Positions 9,091 to 18,828 are shown, counted from the stretch's first letter. The stretch: DNA of 64,000 nucleotides from Pedobacter sp. N36a (GCF_014472395.1 NZ_JACSZW010000002.1:372001-436000), one strand, 5' to 3'. Numbers and translations: made by a program. Notes: generated from the sequence alone by a model not told the origin.

Positions 9091-11085
9091 ATGATGTTTA
9101 ACCGAAACCTTTTAATACTTATCATTTTGTTGCTCTCCATCGATATGTTGTATGCCCAGGTCCCAACTCTGAAAGAGGACCAAAGGGCAATGCCTGCTTT
9201 AATGCCCCTTCCACAACGTATGGAAAGGAAGGACGGTGTTTTTGATTTTAAAAATTGCCAGTTCATAGTGGTAGAGAATGACGAGTTCATTCCGGAAGCT
9301 AAAATCTTACAAAAGGCGCTTAAAAGTCAAGGTATAGAGGTTAAAATAGGAAAACTACCAAGTGATGGATCCCAATACATTGTGTTGGCTAAGGAGGAGA
9401 TGCTGGACGCTGAATTTAAAGAGGAAGCCTACCGTCTTTCCATAAATCCTCAGAAAATCAAGATTAAAGGGCTGAATAGAAAAGGGGTGTTTTATGGTAT
9501 TCAAACGCTAAAACAACTGATATCGGCAGATAAAAAAGCACTTTCCTGCGAGGTGCTCGATTGGCCGGCATTTTCCTGGAGAGGCTATATGGTGGATGTA
9601 GGACGTAATTTTCAGTCTGTCGCCATGCTGAAAGAGCAAATAGAGGTAATGGCGGCTTATAAGCTGAACATTTTTCATTTTCATGCCACAGAAGACATCG
9701 CCTGGAGATTGGAAAGCAAGCTTTATCCCCAGCTGACAGCTTCAGAAACCATGCTCCGCAATAAAGGTGATTTTTATTCGGTCGCCCAGATGAAAGAACT
9801 GATTGCTTTCTGTAAAGAACGCCACATTACGCTAGTACCAGAAATTGATATGCCTGGCCATAGCGACGCTTTCAAAAGAGCCATGAAGACGGAAATGCAA
9901 AGCGATACCGGCCTCAACATTGTTAAAAACCTGATTAGAGAATTTATCAAGACTTACAATCTTCCCTATTTACATATCGGTGCAGATGAGGTTAAAATCA
10001 CGAATGCGAACTTCCTTCCGGAAGTGACCAAACTGATCGAACAGCTTGGTAAAAAGGTGATCGGATGGGAGCCAGGAGGGAATTTTTCGGAAAGTACCAT
10101 CCGCCAGCTATGGATGGAAGGGGCCACCAAAGTGAGTAAGAATAAAAACATACAATACGTAGATTCCAGACACCTTTACCTGAACCACATGGATCCTTTA
10201 GAAAGTGTGGCGACCATCTTTAACAGGAAAATTTCGAACCTGGATAAAGGCAATGCCAACGCTTTAGGTGGCGTAATTTGTAACTGGCCAGACCGGAACA
10301 TCAATAAACCAGAAGATGCTTTAACTCAAAATCCTGTTTATCCTGCAATGCTGGCCTTCTCGGAACGCAGCTGGAGAGGCGGCGGAATACCTGGTTGGAT
10401 GGCTAAAATAGGACAACCAGCATCAGAGGAAGCCCAAGGCTATGCTGAGTTTGAAAATCGCCTGATGCAGCATAAACAACGCTATTTTAGACGCTTGCCA
10501 TTTCCTTATGTCGCACAGGCGGAGCTGACCTGGAAGCTGATCGGTCCTTTTGCTAATGGAGGGGATCTAACCGCATCATTTGATCCGGAAACAGCGAATG
10601 TAAACCTGGATAGTTTGCCGGCAGCCATGGAAGTTGTTGGTGGTACGATCATACTCAGACACTGGTGGACCCCTCAGGTGACCGGAGTATTGGACAAACC
10701 TCAGGAAAATACCACCTGGTATGCGTATCGCAAAATATGGGCAGACGAGGCAGAATCCAAAGATTTCTGGATCGGCTTTAACAATATGTCCCGTTCTTAT
10801 GCTTCCAGTTCTCCTGAAAAAGGAACCTGGGACAGCCGCAAAAGCAATGTTAAGGTGAATGGAGTCCTGATTGATCCACCCGCATGGAAACAAGCCGGTT
10901 TATCTGGAAACATGGAAATCCCTTTGATAGATGAAGGTTATGAATTCAGGGCACCTACAAAAATAGCCTTAAAACAAGGTTGGAATGAGGTGCTGATCAA
11001 ATTGCCGATCGCCAGCTTTAAAGGCGCAGATTGGAAAAATCCGCAGAAGTGGATGTTTACTTTCGTCGCAGCAGATCCTTTATAG
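9091..11085 (+). CDS. secreted beta-N-acetylhexosaminidase (GH20)
   Basis: 664 residues with a hydrophobic signal peptide (to about residue 23; alternative ATG at 9094). A GH20b-like N-domain (about 35-150) with LKQLI precedes the catalytic barrel, which shows SWRGYMVDVGRNF, the HFHATEDIAWRLE block and the catalytic Asp-Glu pair in HIGADEV (D299, E300). Residues from about 470 on form an additional beta-rich C-terminal region. It would remove terminal GlcNAc or GalNAc exposed after desialylation. Last gene of the left-hand block; its stop overlaps the convergent esterase gene by six bases. Confidence 0.9.
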   Translation: MMFNRNLLILIILLLSIDMLYAQVPTLKEDQRAMPALMPLPQRMERKDGVFDFKNCQFIVVENDEFIPEAKILQKALKSQGIEVKIGKLPSDGSQYIVLAKEEMLDAEFKEEAYRLSINPQKIKIKGLNRKGVFYGIQTLKQLISADKKALSCEVLDWPAFSWRGYMVDVGRNFQSVAMLKEQIEVMAAYKLNIFHFHATEDIAWRLESKLYPQLTASETMLRNKGDFYSVAQMKELIAFCKERHITLVPEIDMPGHSDAFKRAMKTEMQSDTGLNIVKNLIREFIKTYNLPYLHIGADEVKITNANFLPEVTKLIEQLGKKVIGWEPGGNFSESTIRQLWMEGATKVSKNKNIQYVDSRHLYLNHMDPLESVATIFNRKISNLDKGNANALGGVICNWPDRNINKPEDALTQNPVYPAMLAFSERSWRGGGIPGWMAKIGQPASEEAQGYAEFENRLMQHKQRYFRRLPFPYVAQAELTWKLIGPFANGGDLTASFDPETANVNLDSLPAAMEVVGGTIILRHWWTPQVTGVLDKPQENTTWYAYRKIWADEAESKDFWIGFNNMSRSYASSSPEKGTWDSRKSNVKVNGVLIDPPAWKQAGLSGNMEIPLIDEGYEFRAPTKIALKQGWNEVLIKLPIASFKGADWKNPQKWMFTFVAADPL

Positions 11086-11820
11086 GATTGGCTTTAAAGC
11101 TGCCCATACATTGTCTGCAAGGATTTTTTGCCCTTCCGCAGTAGGATGAATCCCATCTCCCTGGTTCAGCTTTGGTACGCCACCAACACCCTGAAGCAGG
11201 AATGGAACCAATACCAAGTCGTTTTTCCTGGCCAATTCCGGGAAAAGCGACTTGAACTCTTTCGCATAATCAGTACCCATGCTTGGTGGGATCTGCATCC
11301 CCGCCAGTACAATTTTCACCTCCGGGTTCTTTTTCCTTACTTTATCAATGATCTGCTGAAGGTTGTTTTTGGTTTCCTTTAAAGGAAGTCCTCTTAAGCC
11401 ATCGTTTGCGCCAAGCTCCAGTACCAATAGGTCTACAGGCTGTTTCAGCAGCCAGTCAATCCTGCTATTGCCTGCGGCAGAAGTTTCCCCGCTTAAACCT
11501 GCATTGATCACTTTATAGGGAAGTTTAGCTTCCACTATTTTCTGCTGTATCAAGGCTGGAAATGCTTCATTAACCGCTAAACCATATCCTGCAGTAAGAC
11601 TGGTTCCGAAAAATAAGATGGTTTTCTCCTCTGCCAGTGCCTTTTCTGTTGCCTTATTGTTTTCGGGCTTAACTTCAGTACTTTCCATGGCTTTATTTGG
11701 CTCGGTTTTTCCCTGATCAGTAGCGCTGGATCCTTGCTTTCCAGTGCAGGCACTGAATACGCTCATTATAGAAAACATATAAATCAATACGGATGAACCT
11801 TTGAAATTAAGCTGTAACAT
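11080..11820 (-). CDS. TesA-like SGNH esterase/lysophospholipase, lipoprotein form
   Basis: 246 residues. The N-terminus ends in a lipobox-like MSVFSAC with C25 as the lipidation site, followed by a charged Ser/Lys/Glu linker (26-65). The catalytic part matches TesA arylesterases: GTSLTAGYG (S74), ELGANDGLRG, and D222/H225 in DGIHPTAEGQ. It should hydrolyse thioesters or acyl esters at the periplasmic side of a membrane. It is head-to-head with a ybbA/ybbP-type ABC system, the same arrangement as tesA-ybbAP in Escherichia coli, but there TesA is a soluble periplasmic enzyme. The substrate is unknown. Confidence 0.86.
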   Translation of the reverse strand: MLQLNFKGSSVLIYMFSIMSVFSACTGKQGSSATDQGKTEPNKAMESTEVKPENNKATEKALAEEKTILFFGTSLTAGYGLAVNEAFPALIQQKIVEAKLPYKVINAGLSGETSAAGNSRIDWLLKQPVDLLVLELGANDGLRGLPLKETKNNLQQIIDKVRKKNPEVKIVLAGMQIPPSMGTDYAKEFKSLFPELARKNDLVLVPFLLQGVGGVPKLNQGDGIHPTAEGQKILADNVWAALKPIL

Positions 11821-11973
11821 ATATAAATATTATTTATCAAAATATCGTGAATACTTGTTAAAGGGTTATATTTAACCGCATGAGGCATGGTGAGACAAAA
11901 ACATAGCGTCTTTTTGAATGACCGCTGCAATGACGACCCAAATCCTGATTTCTAAATTTAAAGCAAGATCCTA

Positions 11974-12675
11974 ATGATACCGCCTGTGGAACATATCCTT
12001 AACATTCGAAATGTAAGTAAAATTTACGAAAATGCCGGTCATAAACTGACCGTACTCGATCAGATCAATTTTTCTATTCAAAGAGGTACTACAGTGGCCA
12101 TTACCGGACCTTCCGGAAGTGGAAAAACCACTTTGCTGGGCTTATGTGCAGGACTGGACCGCTCAAGTTCAGGTACGGTATCCTTGAATCAGGTGGATTT
12201 AGATGAACTAACGGAAGACGAAAGAGCAGCAGTAAGGAACCGTTATGTAGGTTTCATCTTTCAGAATTTCCAGCTTTTACCTACGCTGACCGCATTGGAA
12301 AACGTCATGGTACCCTTAGAATTGAGAGGGGAAAAGAACATTAAAAAACATGCGCTGGACTTATTGGATAAAGTTGGACTTGCCGACCGTTCCGGTCATT
12401 ATCCGGTACAGCTTTCCGGCGGAGAACAGCAAAGGGTGTCTTTAGCCAGAGCCTTTTCCAATCAGCCGGCCATCTTATTTGCAGATGAGCCCACAGGGAA
12501 CCTGGATGCTGAAACCAGCGACAAAGTCATCAAGCTGCTGTTCGACCTGAACAAGGAAGCAGGAACAACCCTGGTGATTGTGACTCATGATCTTGACCTG
12601 GCGGCAAAAACCAATAGGATGATCAAATTAAAAGGAGGTGTGGTTGTTGCTGATTTAGACTTGAACCATGGCTGA
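11974..12675 (+). CDS. ABC transporter ATP-binding protein, YbbA/LolD type
   Basis: 233 residues with Walker A GPSGSGKT (K51), the signature LSGGEQQRVSLARA, Walker B ILFADEPTGNLD and a VTHDLDLA switch histidine. This is the MacB/LolD/YbbA class, which powers mechanotransmission-type or lipid/lipoprotein-extracting permeases. It overlaps the downstream permease by eight bases, so the two are translationally coupled. Divergent from the TesA-like gene, with a 153-base gap that must hold both promoters. Transported substrate not identifiable. Confidence 0.9.
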   Translation: MIPPVEHILNIRNVSKIYENAGHKLTVLDQINFSIQRGTTVAITGPSGSGKTTLLGLCAGLDRSSSGTVSLNQVDLDELTEDERAAVRNRYVGFIFQNFQLLPTLTALENVMVPLELRGEKNIKKHALDLLDKVGLADRSGHYPVQLSGGEQQRVSLARAFSNQPAILFADEPTGNLDAETSDKVIKLLFDLNKEAGTTLVIVTHDLDLAAKTNRMIKLKGGVVVADLDLNHG

Positions 12676-15232
12676 TCTTCATCCGATTAAAAGAACAATT
12701 AATTTTTCCTGGCTGATGAAAATGGCCTGGCGTGATAGCAGGAAAAACAGATCCAGGCTCTTGCTGTTTATGTCCTCCATTATTCTGGGGATTGCGGCCC
12801 TTGTGGCGGTTTACTCTTTTAAAGCCAATTTACAGCGGGACATCGACGAACAGGCCAAAACATTGACCGGTGCAGATCTGATTGTGGATAGTCGCCGGCC
12901 TTTGAGCCCCGCGGTTAAAGCTTTACTCGATACTTTGGGTTCAAAACGCGCTAGGGAAAGGAATTTTGTCTCCATGGTCTACTTCATGAAAGGAGAAGGA
13001 AGTCGACTGGTTGAAATCAAGGCCCTGAATGGAGATTTTCCCTTTTACGGAAGCATAGAAACAAAGCCGATTTCTGCCGCAAAAACCTTTAAAACTGACA
13101 GAAAAGCACTCGTAGACCATACCTTAATGCTGCAGTACCAAGCAAAACTTGGCGATTCCATCAAAATTGGGAACTTAAGCTTTGTGATTGAGGGGAGTCT
13201 GGAAAGTGTTCCCGGACAAACCGGATTGGCAAGTACGGTGACTCCGGTGGTTTATATCCCATTGGAATATTTGGAAAAGACTGGCTTAACACAGCTGGGC
13301 AGTAGAATTCAAACCCGTTATTTTTATAAATATCAAGATGTTGCCAGTGTAAACAGAGATTTAAAGCGCCATCAGCAATTGCTCGATAAAGAGCAGCTGA
13401 GGACGGAAACTGTAGCCACAAAGAAAGAAAGTACAGGCAGAGCCTTTAAAAACCTCAATCAATTTCTCGCCTTATCAGGGTTTATCGCCTTGTTATTAGG
13501 TTGTATTGGCGTTGGAACCTCTATTCAGGTCTACATCAAAGAAAAACTGGGCACTATTGCCACTTTAAGATGCCTCGGCCTAAAGGCCAGGGAAGCATTT
13601 CTGATCTATTTGCTCCAGGTAGCAGTTATAGGTCTTTTAGGTGCAGCTGCTGGTGCTTTTCTGGGCACTGCCTTACAGTTTTTACTTCCGCTCATTTTAA
13701 AAGATTTTATTCCTGTTGAGCTGTCGATGGGGGTTTCCTGGGCGGCAATTGGACAGGGACTGGCCACAGGGTTGATCATTTCGGTTTTATTTGCATTGCC
13801 ATCCTTGATTTCTGTCCGGAATATCTCGCCTTTAAATGCAATCAGGGCTTCTTTTGAGGGCGCAAAGCCGAAAAGAGACCCACTAAAATGGTTGGTCTAC
13901 CTGCTGATCATCGGCTTCATTTATGGTTTTACTTACTTGCAGATGAAGGATGCCATTCAGGCTTTTGCCTTTGTTGCCGGGATTTTACTGGCCTTTCTGC
14001 TACTGGTTGGCCAGTCTCAATTATTGATGCTGGTACTGAGGAAAATGATTCCTGAACGCATGGCCTATGTCTGGCGTCAGGGTTTTGCCAATCTTTACCG
14101 CCCTAACAACCAAACCATGGTGCTGAGCCTGGCCATTGGCCTATCTACGCTATTTATTGTGACGCTGTATTTGGTGCAGGGCGTGCTTTTAAATAAAGTG
14201 GAGGTATCCGGATCGGGGTCAAAATCTAATATGGTGCTTTTTGACATTCAGCCTGTACAAAAAGAACCTTTAGTCAAGCTGTTGAAAACGAATCATCTGC
14301 CTGTTTTAGGGCAGGTGCCTATCGTAACCATGAGGATCATTGAAATCAAAGGAAAGACCGCTGCGCAATATGGAGATACTGCGGGGAAAGATAAAGAGAA
14401 GTCTATGCTTAGGGCTTTCAGAGGGGAGGTTAGGGCTACTTATCAGCAAAACCTACGGGCTACGGAAAAAATAATGGAAGGTAAATGGATCGGAACCACG
14501 CCGGAAGCTGGAACTGTTTTCATCTCATTGGAACAGAATTACGCAGCGGGAATCAATGTAGGTATTGGTGATTCGATCGTTTTTGATGTGCAGGGAATGC
14601 CGGTTAAAACAAAAGTGGGCAGCCTAAGGTCAGTAGATTGGAATACGGTACAGCCCAATTTCAGGGTCGTATTTCCTGCCGGAGTATTGGAAGAAGCCCC
14701 ACAGTTTCATGTCTTTATGACGCATGTGGCCGCCGCTGAGCAGTCGGCCGAATTACAGGCCAAAGTATTAAAGCAATTCCCAAATGTTTCAATTGTTAAT
14801 TTAGATATGATTCTTAAAACAATTGGCAGCCTGCTGGATAAGGTTAATTTTGTGATCCGGTTTATGGCCGGCTTTAGCATGGCTACAGGCTGGATCGTCT
14901 TGCTGTCGGCTGTCATGAGCAGTAAAGGACAGCGATTGAAAGAAAGTGTGCTGCTTAGAACTATGGGGGCCAGCAGGAAACAGATCCTGACGATAACCGG
15001 CCTGGAATATCTTTTTCTCGGATTCATTGCGACAGCTGCAGGGATTATTCTAGCCGTATTGGGAAGCTGGGCCCTCGCAGTATTTGCCTTGAAAAGCGTT
15101 TATGCACCGGAGATTTTGCCTTTACTAGTCTTCCTGGTCGTCATTCCTTTGTTAGTGATGCTCACCGGTCTTTACAGCAGCAGAAGTGTATTGAATCATC
15201 CACCATTGGAGATTTTAAGAAAAGAATCCTAA
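12668..15232 (+). CDS. FtsX-family ABC permease, YbbP-like
   Basis: 854 residues, matching the long YbbP class. It has an N-terminal transmembrane helix (about 33-52), a large periplasmic MacB-type core domain, an FtsX block (about 265-385) with GVGTSIQVYIKEKLGTIATL, further paired helices (about 400-460), a second periplasmic domain and a second FtsX block (about 730-845) with LLRTMGASRKQI. The duplicated layout lets one chain act as both permease halves. The partner ATPase overlaps its start. The last codons contain the first unit of a short tandem repeat described separately. Confidence 0.88.
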   Translation: MADLHPIKRTINFSWLMKMAWRDSRKNRSRLLLFMSSIILGIAALVAVYSFKANLQRDIDEQAKTLTGADLIVDSRRPLSPAVKALLDTLGSKRARERNFVSMVYFMKGEGSRLVEIKALNGDFPFYGSIETKPISAAKTFKTDRKALVDHTLMLQYQAKLGDSIKIGNLSFVIEGSLESVPGQTGLASTVTPVVYIPLEYLEKTGLTQLGSRIQTRYFYKYQDVASVNRDLKRHQQLLDKEQLRTETVATKKESTGRAFKNLNQFLALSGFIALLLGCIGVGTSIQVYIKEKLGTIATLRCLGLKAREAFLIYLLQVAVIGLLGAAAGAFLGTALQFLLPLILKDFIPVELSMGVSWAAIGQGLATGLIISVLFALPSLISVRNISPLNAIRASFEGAKPKRDPLKWLVYLLIIGFIYGFTYLQMKDAIQAFAFVAGILLAFLLLVGQSQLLMLVLRKMIPERMAYVWRQGFANLYRPNNQTMVLSLAIGLSTLFIVTLYLVQGVLLNKVEVSGSGSKSNMVLFDIQPVQKEPLVKLLKTNHLPVLGQVPIVTMRIIEIKGKTAAQYGDTAGKDKEKSMLRAFRGEVRATYQQNLRATEKIMEGKWIGTTPEAGTVFISLEQNYAAGINVGIGDSIVFDVQGMPVKTKVGSLRSVDWNTVQPNFRVVFPAGVLEEAPQFHVFMTHVAAAEQSAELQAKVLKQFPNVSIVNLDMILKTIGSLLDKVNFVIRFMAGFSMATGWIVLLSAVMSSKGQRLKESVLLRTMGASRKQILTITGLEYLFLGFIATAAGIILAVLGSWALAVFALKSVYAPEILPLLVFLVVIPLLVMLTGLYSSRSVLNHPPLEILRKES

Positions 15233-15269
15233 ATTTTAAGAAAGAAACCTTTTTTTAAGAAAGAAACCT
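15213..15269 (+). repeat. three short tandem direct repeats after ybbP
   Basis: TTTTAAGAAAGAAACCT occurs exactly at 15234-15250 and 15253-15269, and an 18-base variant at 15213-15230 forms the end of the permease gene. Periods are 21 and 19 bases. The third unit ends two bases before the ATG of the next gene. Confidence 0.8.
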
Positions 15270-15271
15270 GA

Positions 15272-15643
15272 ATGAGCTTAGTAGCCCTCGATTATTTTTA
15301 TACATTAATCCATTTATTGATCATTGGATTTAACCTCTTTGCATGGGCCTTTCCAGCTACCAGAAGGCTGCACTTGTACGGTGTGGCCATTACCCTGGGC
15401 TGCTGGTTGATTCTAGGCATCTGGTACGGCATTGGTTATTGCCCGGTCACAGATTGGCAATGGCAGGTTAAGGAACAATTAGGTGAACATGACTTACCCA
15501 ATTCTTTCCTCAAGTATTATGCCGATCGCATCACCGCTGAGGACATCAATCCGGGACTTATTGATGGGTTAACACTCGGCTTTTTTCTGATTTCTATCTC
15601 TATTTCCCTTTACCTTAACTTTTTCAGGAAAAATAAGGTCTAG
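15272..15643 (+). CDS. small membrane protein, DUF2784-like
   Basis: 123 residues with three to four hydrophobic segments (about 5-27, 32-60 and 95-117). The central GIGYCPVTDWQWQVKEQLG resembles the Gly-x-Cys-Pro-x-Thr signature of DUF2784 membrane proteins. Starts 39 bases after the permease stop on the same strand, so it may be read through from that operon. No function is known; the assignment is from memory of the motif. Confidence 0.7.
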   Translation: MSLVALDYFYTLIHLLIIGFNLFAWAFPATRRLHLYGVAITLGCWLILGIWYGIGYCPVTDWQWQVKEQLGEHDLPNSFLKYYADRITAEDINPGLIDGLTLGFFLISISISLYLNFFRKNKV

Positions 15644-15828
15644 AAAGAGCCATATAAATGGTTACTGTAACAGCTCTGTTACTCTGCTATTTAAGTCTTA
15701 ATCCGCTTCGGGACAGCCGATTATTAACGCATTGTGCCGCTTTAATCCATTGAATTTCGTGCTAAATTCCTACTTTTAGAAAAATTACGAGTAAAAAACA
15801 CAATTTATTATTGCTTTGTTAATGCTGT

Positions 15829-16587
15829 ATGATGATGAATAAATACCTGATACTTCCCCTTTTCTCTGTTGCCCTTTTATGGAGTTCCTGCTCTTCAGTA
15901 TACATGCCAAATGTGCCTAACACACCGATGTTGAGTGAGAAAGGAGAGTTGAGTGCAGGAGTTCACATTTCTCCGAAGGGAAATGCGAGTATCAATGGAG
16001 CTTATGCAGTGTCTAATCATTTTGGGGTATTGTTCAGCGGATCTTATATGAAGAACGAGCGGACCAGCAAAGACTTCCGCCATAAATTGGTAGAGGTAGG
16101 TGGAGGGTACATCGATACCTTTGGTCCAGACAATAACCGCATCATTGAGATTTATGCTGGATACGGAGGTGGAAGTGCCGACCGTAATTTCAGAGAATTT
16201 GATGATCACAATGTCCTGACCAGTAATATTCAAGAGGAAGTTACCTTTACAAAAACATTCATACAAGTAAACTACAGTTCTAAAAAGAACAGTTACCTGA
16301 AGTTATTTGGAAACAGGTATGCTTTAAATTATGGTACTGCCATCCGGATCAGTCATGTGGGCATGGACACTTTTCTAATTAACAACATCGGACAACCTAA
16401 AGAAGACAATATCTTCATTGAACCCGTTTTCTTTACCAGAATGAGATTGAGTGATGCCGTACAGCTACAGTATACTTCGAGTGGCAATTTCGGCTTAAGA
16501 GACAATAAGTTTATGACGGCTGGTAATTCGATCTTTACCATCGGTGCAGTTGTTAATTTAGGGGGGAAGAAGTCGCCTTCAAAGTAG
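15829..16587 (+). CDS. predicted outer-membrane lipoprotein with beta-barrel-like repeats
   Basis: 252 residues. The signal peptide ends in LLWSSCSS with a possible lipobox cysteine near residue 21. The mature part consists of alternating aromatic/polar strands (LSAGVHISPKGNASINGAYA, FGVLFSGSYMKN, IIEIYAGYGGGSADR) typical of small outer-membrane barrels. Common in Bacteroidota but with no named function that I recognise. It stands alone: 185 bases follow the previous gene, and the next gene is convergent. Confidence 0.7.
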   Translation: MMMNKYLILPLFSVALLWSSCSSVYMPNVPNTPMLSEKGELSAGVHISPKGNASINGAYAVSNHFGVLFSGSYMKNERTSKDFRHKLVEVGGGYIDTFGPDNNRIIEIYAGYGGGSADRNFREFDDHNVLTSNIQEEVTFTKTFIQVNYSSKKNSYLKLFGNRYALNYGTAIRISHVGMDTFLINNIGQPKEDNIFIEPVFFTRMRLSDAVQLQYTSSGNFGLRDNKFMTAGNSIFTIGAVVNLGGKKSPSK

Positions 16588-16614
16588 GTCCAGTTAAATT
16601 AGAAAACACACCAG

Positions 16615-17472
16615 CTATATAGAAAGCATGGCTTTCAAATTCCGGAGCTTAGTGGTTAAACTGGTTCCTTTTTTCAAAAATGCAGGATACCCTTTTAAGG
16701 TTTTAATGGCTTTAACGGCCTCATACCCTAAAGCGACGCTCCTGATTTTATTCAGCAGAAAGGTATCATCCTTAAATAAATCTGCTTCCTGAATGAAACC
16801 ATTTCTCAGGAAATCTCTGATTAAGACGGCCATCTGCTGATTGGCATATAAATGAAGGGGAAGCTGGAATACCTCCTTTTTTAAACGTTCATAAAGGGTG
16901 TTGATCCAATTGACCTGCTCTTCATTGGTAACCACAATTTGACCTTTCTGCATCGTGATGTGCTCCAGAAACAGCTTGGCGGCAGGTCTGTTGATCAATC
17001 CTGCATGGAGAGAATCTCTAAGCGTATAATCCAGCCGATCTGCACACAGATCCGGTAGAGGCTGTTCCAGCAATGGGAAATCGCCATCCAGGATCTCATC
17101 GATATGATAACCATGTTTAGCTAGCAAAGCTGGAATTTCTGAGTTCATCAGCACCTCCGCAAACATCTCTTCATGATAATTCTCTGCTTCGTTTTTAACT
17201 ACATAATCGCCAATATGTGAAAAGGCCGTATGAGAAACATCGTGCAGGAGCCCGGCAATCTGTTCCAGTTCAGAACCTCCAAGTCTTCTGATCAGCAGCA
17301 TTACTCCGATAGAATGTTCCAGCCTGGTATGGCAGAGTTCCGGGTTGACCAGAAAGATGGCGCCGCTCTGATGGACGCCACCCAGCCTTTTTAAAGCCGG
17401 ACTAGCCAGTAAATCATCAAAAACTGCGGGTAGTTCTACATTTCCATACAGCAAATCATTTACAATTATCAT
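16615..17472 (-). CDS. HD-domain phosphohydrolase (dNTPase/SAMHD1-like)
   Basis: 285 residues. The metal-binding HD pattern is visible: CHTRLEHSIGVMLL, then GLLHDVSHTAFSH with the His-Asp pair, and DRLDYTLRDS further on, the order seen in deoxynucleotide triphosphohydrolases and related HD proteins. The start MIIVNDLLYGNVELP is preceded by an AT-rich leader. Convergent with the lipoprotein gene and divergent from the MFS transporter. A dNTPase or nucleotide-phosphatase role is inferred from family only; the protein lacks any extra SAM or nucleic-acid-binding domain. Confidence 0.8.
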   Translation of the reverse strand: MIIVNDLLYGNVELPAVFDDLLASPALKRLGGVHQSGAIFLVNPELCHTRLEHSIGVMLLIRRLGGSELEQIAGLLHDVSHTAFSHIGDYVVKNEAENYHEEMFAEVLMNSEIPALLAKHGYHIDEILDGDFPLLEQPLPDLCADRLDYTLRDSLHAGLINRPAAKLFLEHITMQKGQIVVTNEEQVNWINTLYERLKKEVFQLPLHLYANQQMAVLIRDFLRNGFIQEADLFKDDTFLLNKIRSVALGYEAVKAIKTLKGYPAFLKKGTSLTTKLRNLKAMLSI

Positions 17473-17637
17473 GTCTTTCTAAATTAGATTACAAATAAAA
17501 TTACCCCCAGTAAGCAACCGTTGAGGCTACAATTATACTAATTATTTTAGTTTTATGGTGATATTTGCTAATTAAAATAGATTACCTCTTCTTAATTAAT
17601 TTTCTGCTTACCTTTGGCACTTCATTTATCAATTTCA

Positions 17638-18828
17638 ATGCAGCAATCTTTCGATTCTATTTATACTTTTCAATTTGGTCTGGTCTGTTTAAGCTCCTTT
17701 CTTTTCTCTGCGAGTTTCAACATGCTCATTCCAGAACTCCCAGCTTATTTAACTGCAATGGGTGGTGCAGAATATAAAGGTTTCATTATCGCGCTGTTTA
17801 CGCTGACTGCTGGCATCTCCAGGCCTTTTAGCGGGAAACTGACCGATACCATCGGAAGGGTGCCAGTGATGGCTGTGGGCTCTTTAGTCTGCTTCCTCTG
17901 CGGGTTTTTATATCCTATGCTGACCACGGTTGCTGGCTTCCTGTTTTTACGCCTCCTTCATGGTTTTTCTACTGGATTTAAACCTACAGCTACCGCAGCT
18001 TATGTAGCAGACCTGGTGCCGGTTAACAGATGGGGAGAGGCCATGGGGGTACATGGGGTATGTTTCAGTACCGGACTCGCCATTGGCCCCGCAATAGGAA
18101 GTTTGATCACAGATCATTTCGACATCAATATCCTGTTTTACTGTTCTTCACTTTTCGCATTATTGTCGATTGTGATCCTGGCGAACATGAAAGAAACACT
18201 GCCAAATAAAGAGAAGTTCAAGTTTAGTCATTTGAAGATCAATAGAAAAGACATTATAGAATGGCGGGTCATCCCTTCTGTAATTATCATTTTCATGACC
18301 TATATCAGTTATGGCGCCATCCTTACGGTGATTTCCGATTGGAGTAAGGCCTTGGGCACCAGTAATAAAGGGATGTTTTTCATGGTGTTCACTTTAACCT
18401 CTCTTTTGATCAGGTTTGTGGCAGGAAAAGCTTCAGATAAATACGGGAGAGCAGTGATCTTAAAAGTTTCTTTAGTACTTCTGGCCTTATCAACTTTATG
18501 GATTGCACTCGCAGATACTTCAGTGATGCTGATGTCAGCTTCCGCATTATATGGGGTCGCTACGGGAATGTTATCGCCTACGGCAACAGCCTGGACAGTA
18601 GATTTAAGCGATCCGCAGCACCGTGGAAAGGCCATGGCGACCATGTACATCGCTTTAGAAGCGGGAATAGGCTTAGGTGCCTTGCTGGCTGGATGGTTGT
18701 TTATCGATGATCTGGCCATGATTCCGGTTACTTTTTACGCCTGTACAGGAATTACCCTGATCGCCTTACTTTACCTGCAATTCATCTATAAACCAGCAAC
18801 TTTAGCAGCATCAGCAATTGTGAAATAA
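17638..18828 (+). CDS. MFS transporter of unknown substrate
   Basis: 396 residues from ATG 17638. A TTG at 17614 would add eight residues, but it lies inside a promoter-like TACCTTTG element (17609-17616), so the ATG is preferred. Twelve hydrophobic helices are apparent, with the MFS loop motif GKLTDTIGRVPVM between helices 2 and 3 and its counterpart GKASDKYGRAVIL in the second half. It resembles drug:proton or sugar efflux carriers such as the AraJ/YfcJ-like groups. No neighbouring enzyme or regulator gives a substrate. Confidence 0.82.
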   Translation: MQQSFDSIYTFQFGLVCLSSFLFSASFNMLIPELPAYLTAMGGAEYKGFIIALFTLTAGISRPFSGKLTDTIGRVPVMAVGSLVCFLCGFLYPMLTTVAGFLFLRLLHGFSTGFKPTATAAYVADLVPVNRWGEAMGVHGVCFSTGLAIGPAIGSLITDHFDINILFYCSSLFALLSIVILANMKETLPNKEKFKFSHLKINRKDIIEWRVIPSVIIIFMTYISYGAILTVISDWSKALGTSNKGMFFMVFTLTSLLIRFVAGKASDKYGRAVILKVSLVLLALSTLWIALADTSVMLMSASALYGVATGMLSPTATAWTVDLSDPQHRGKAMATMYIALEAGIGLGALLAGWLFIDDLAMIPVTFYACTGITLIALLYLQFIYKPATLAASAIVK

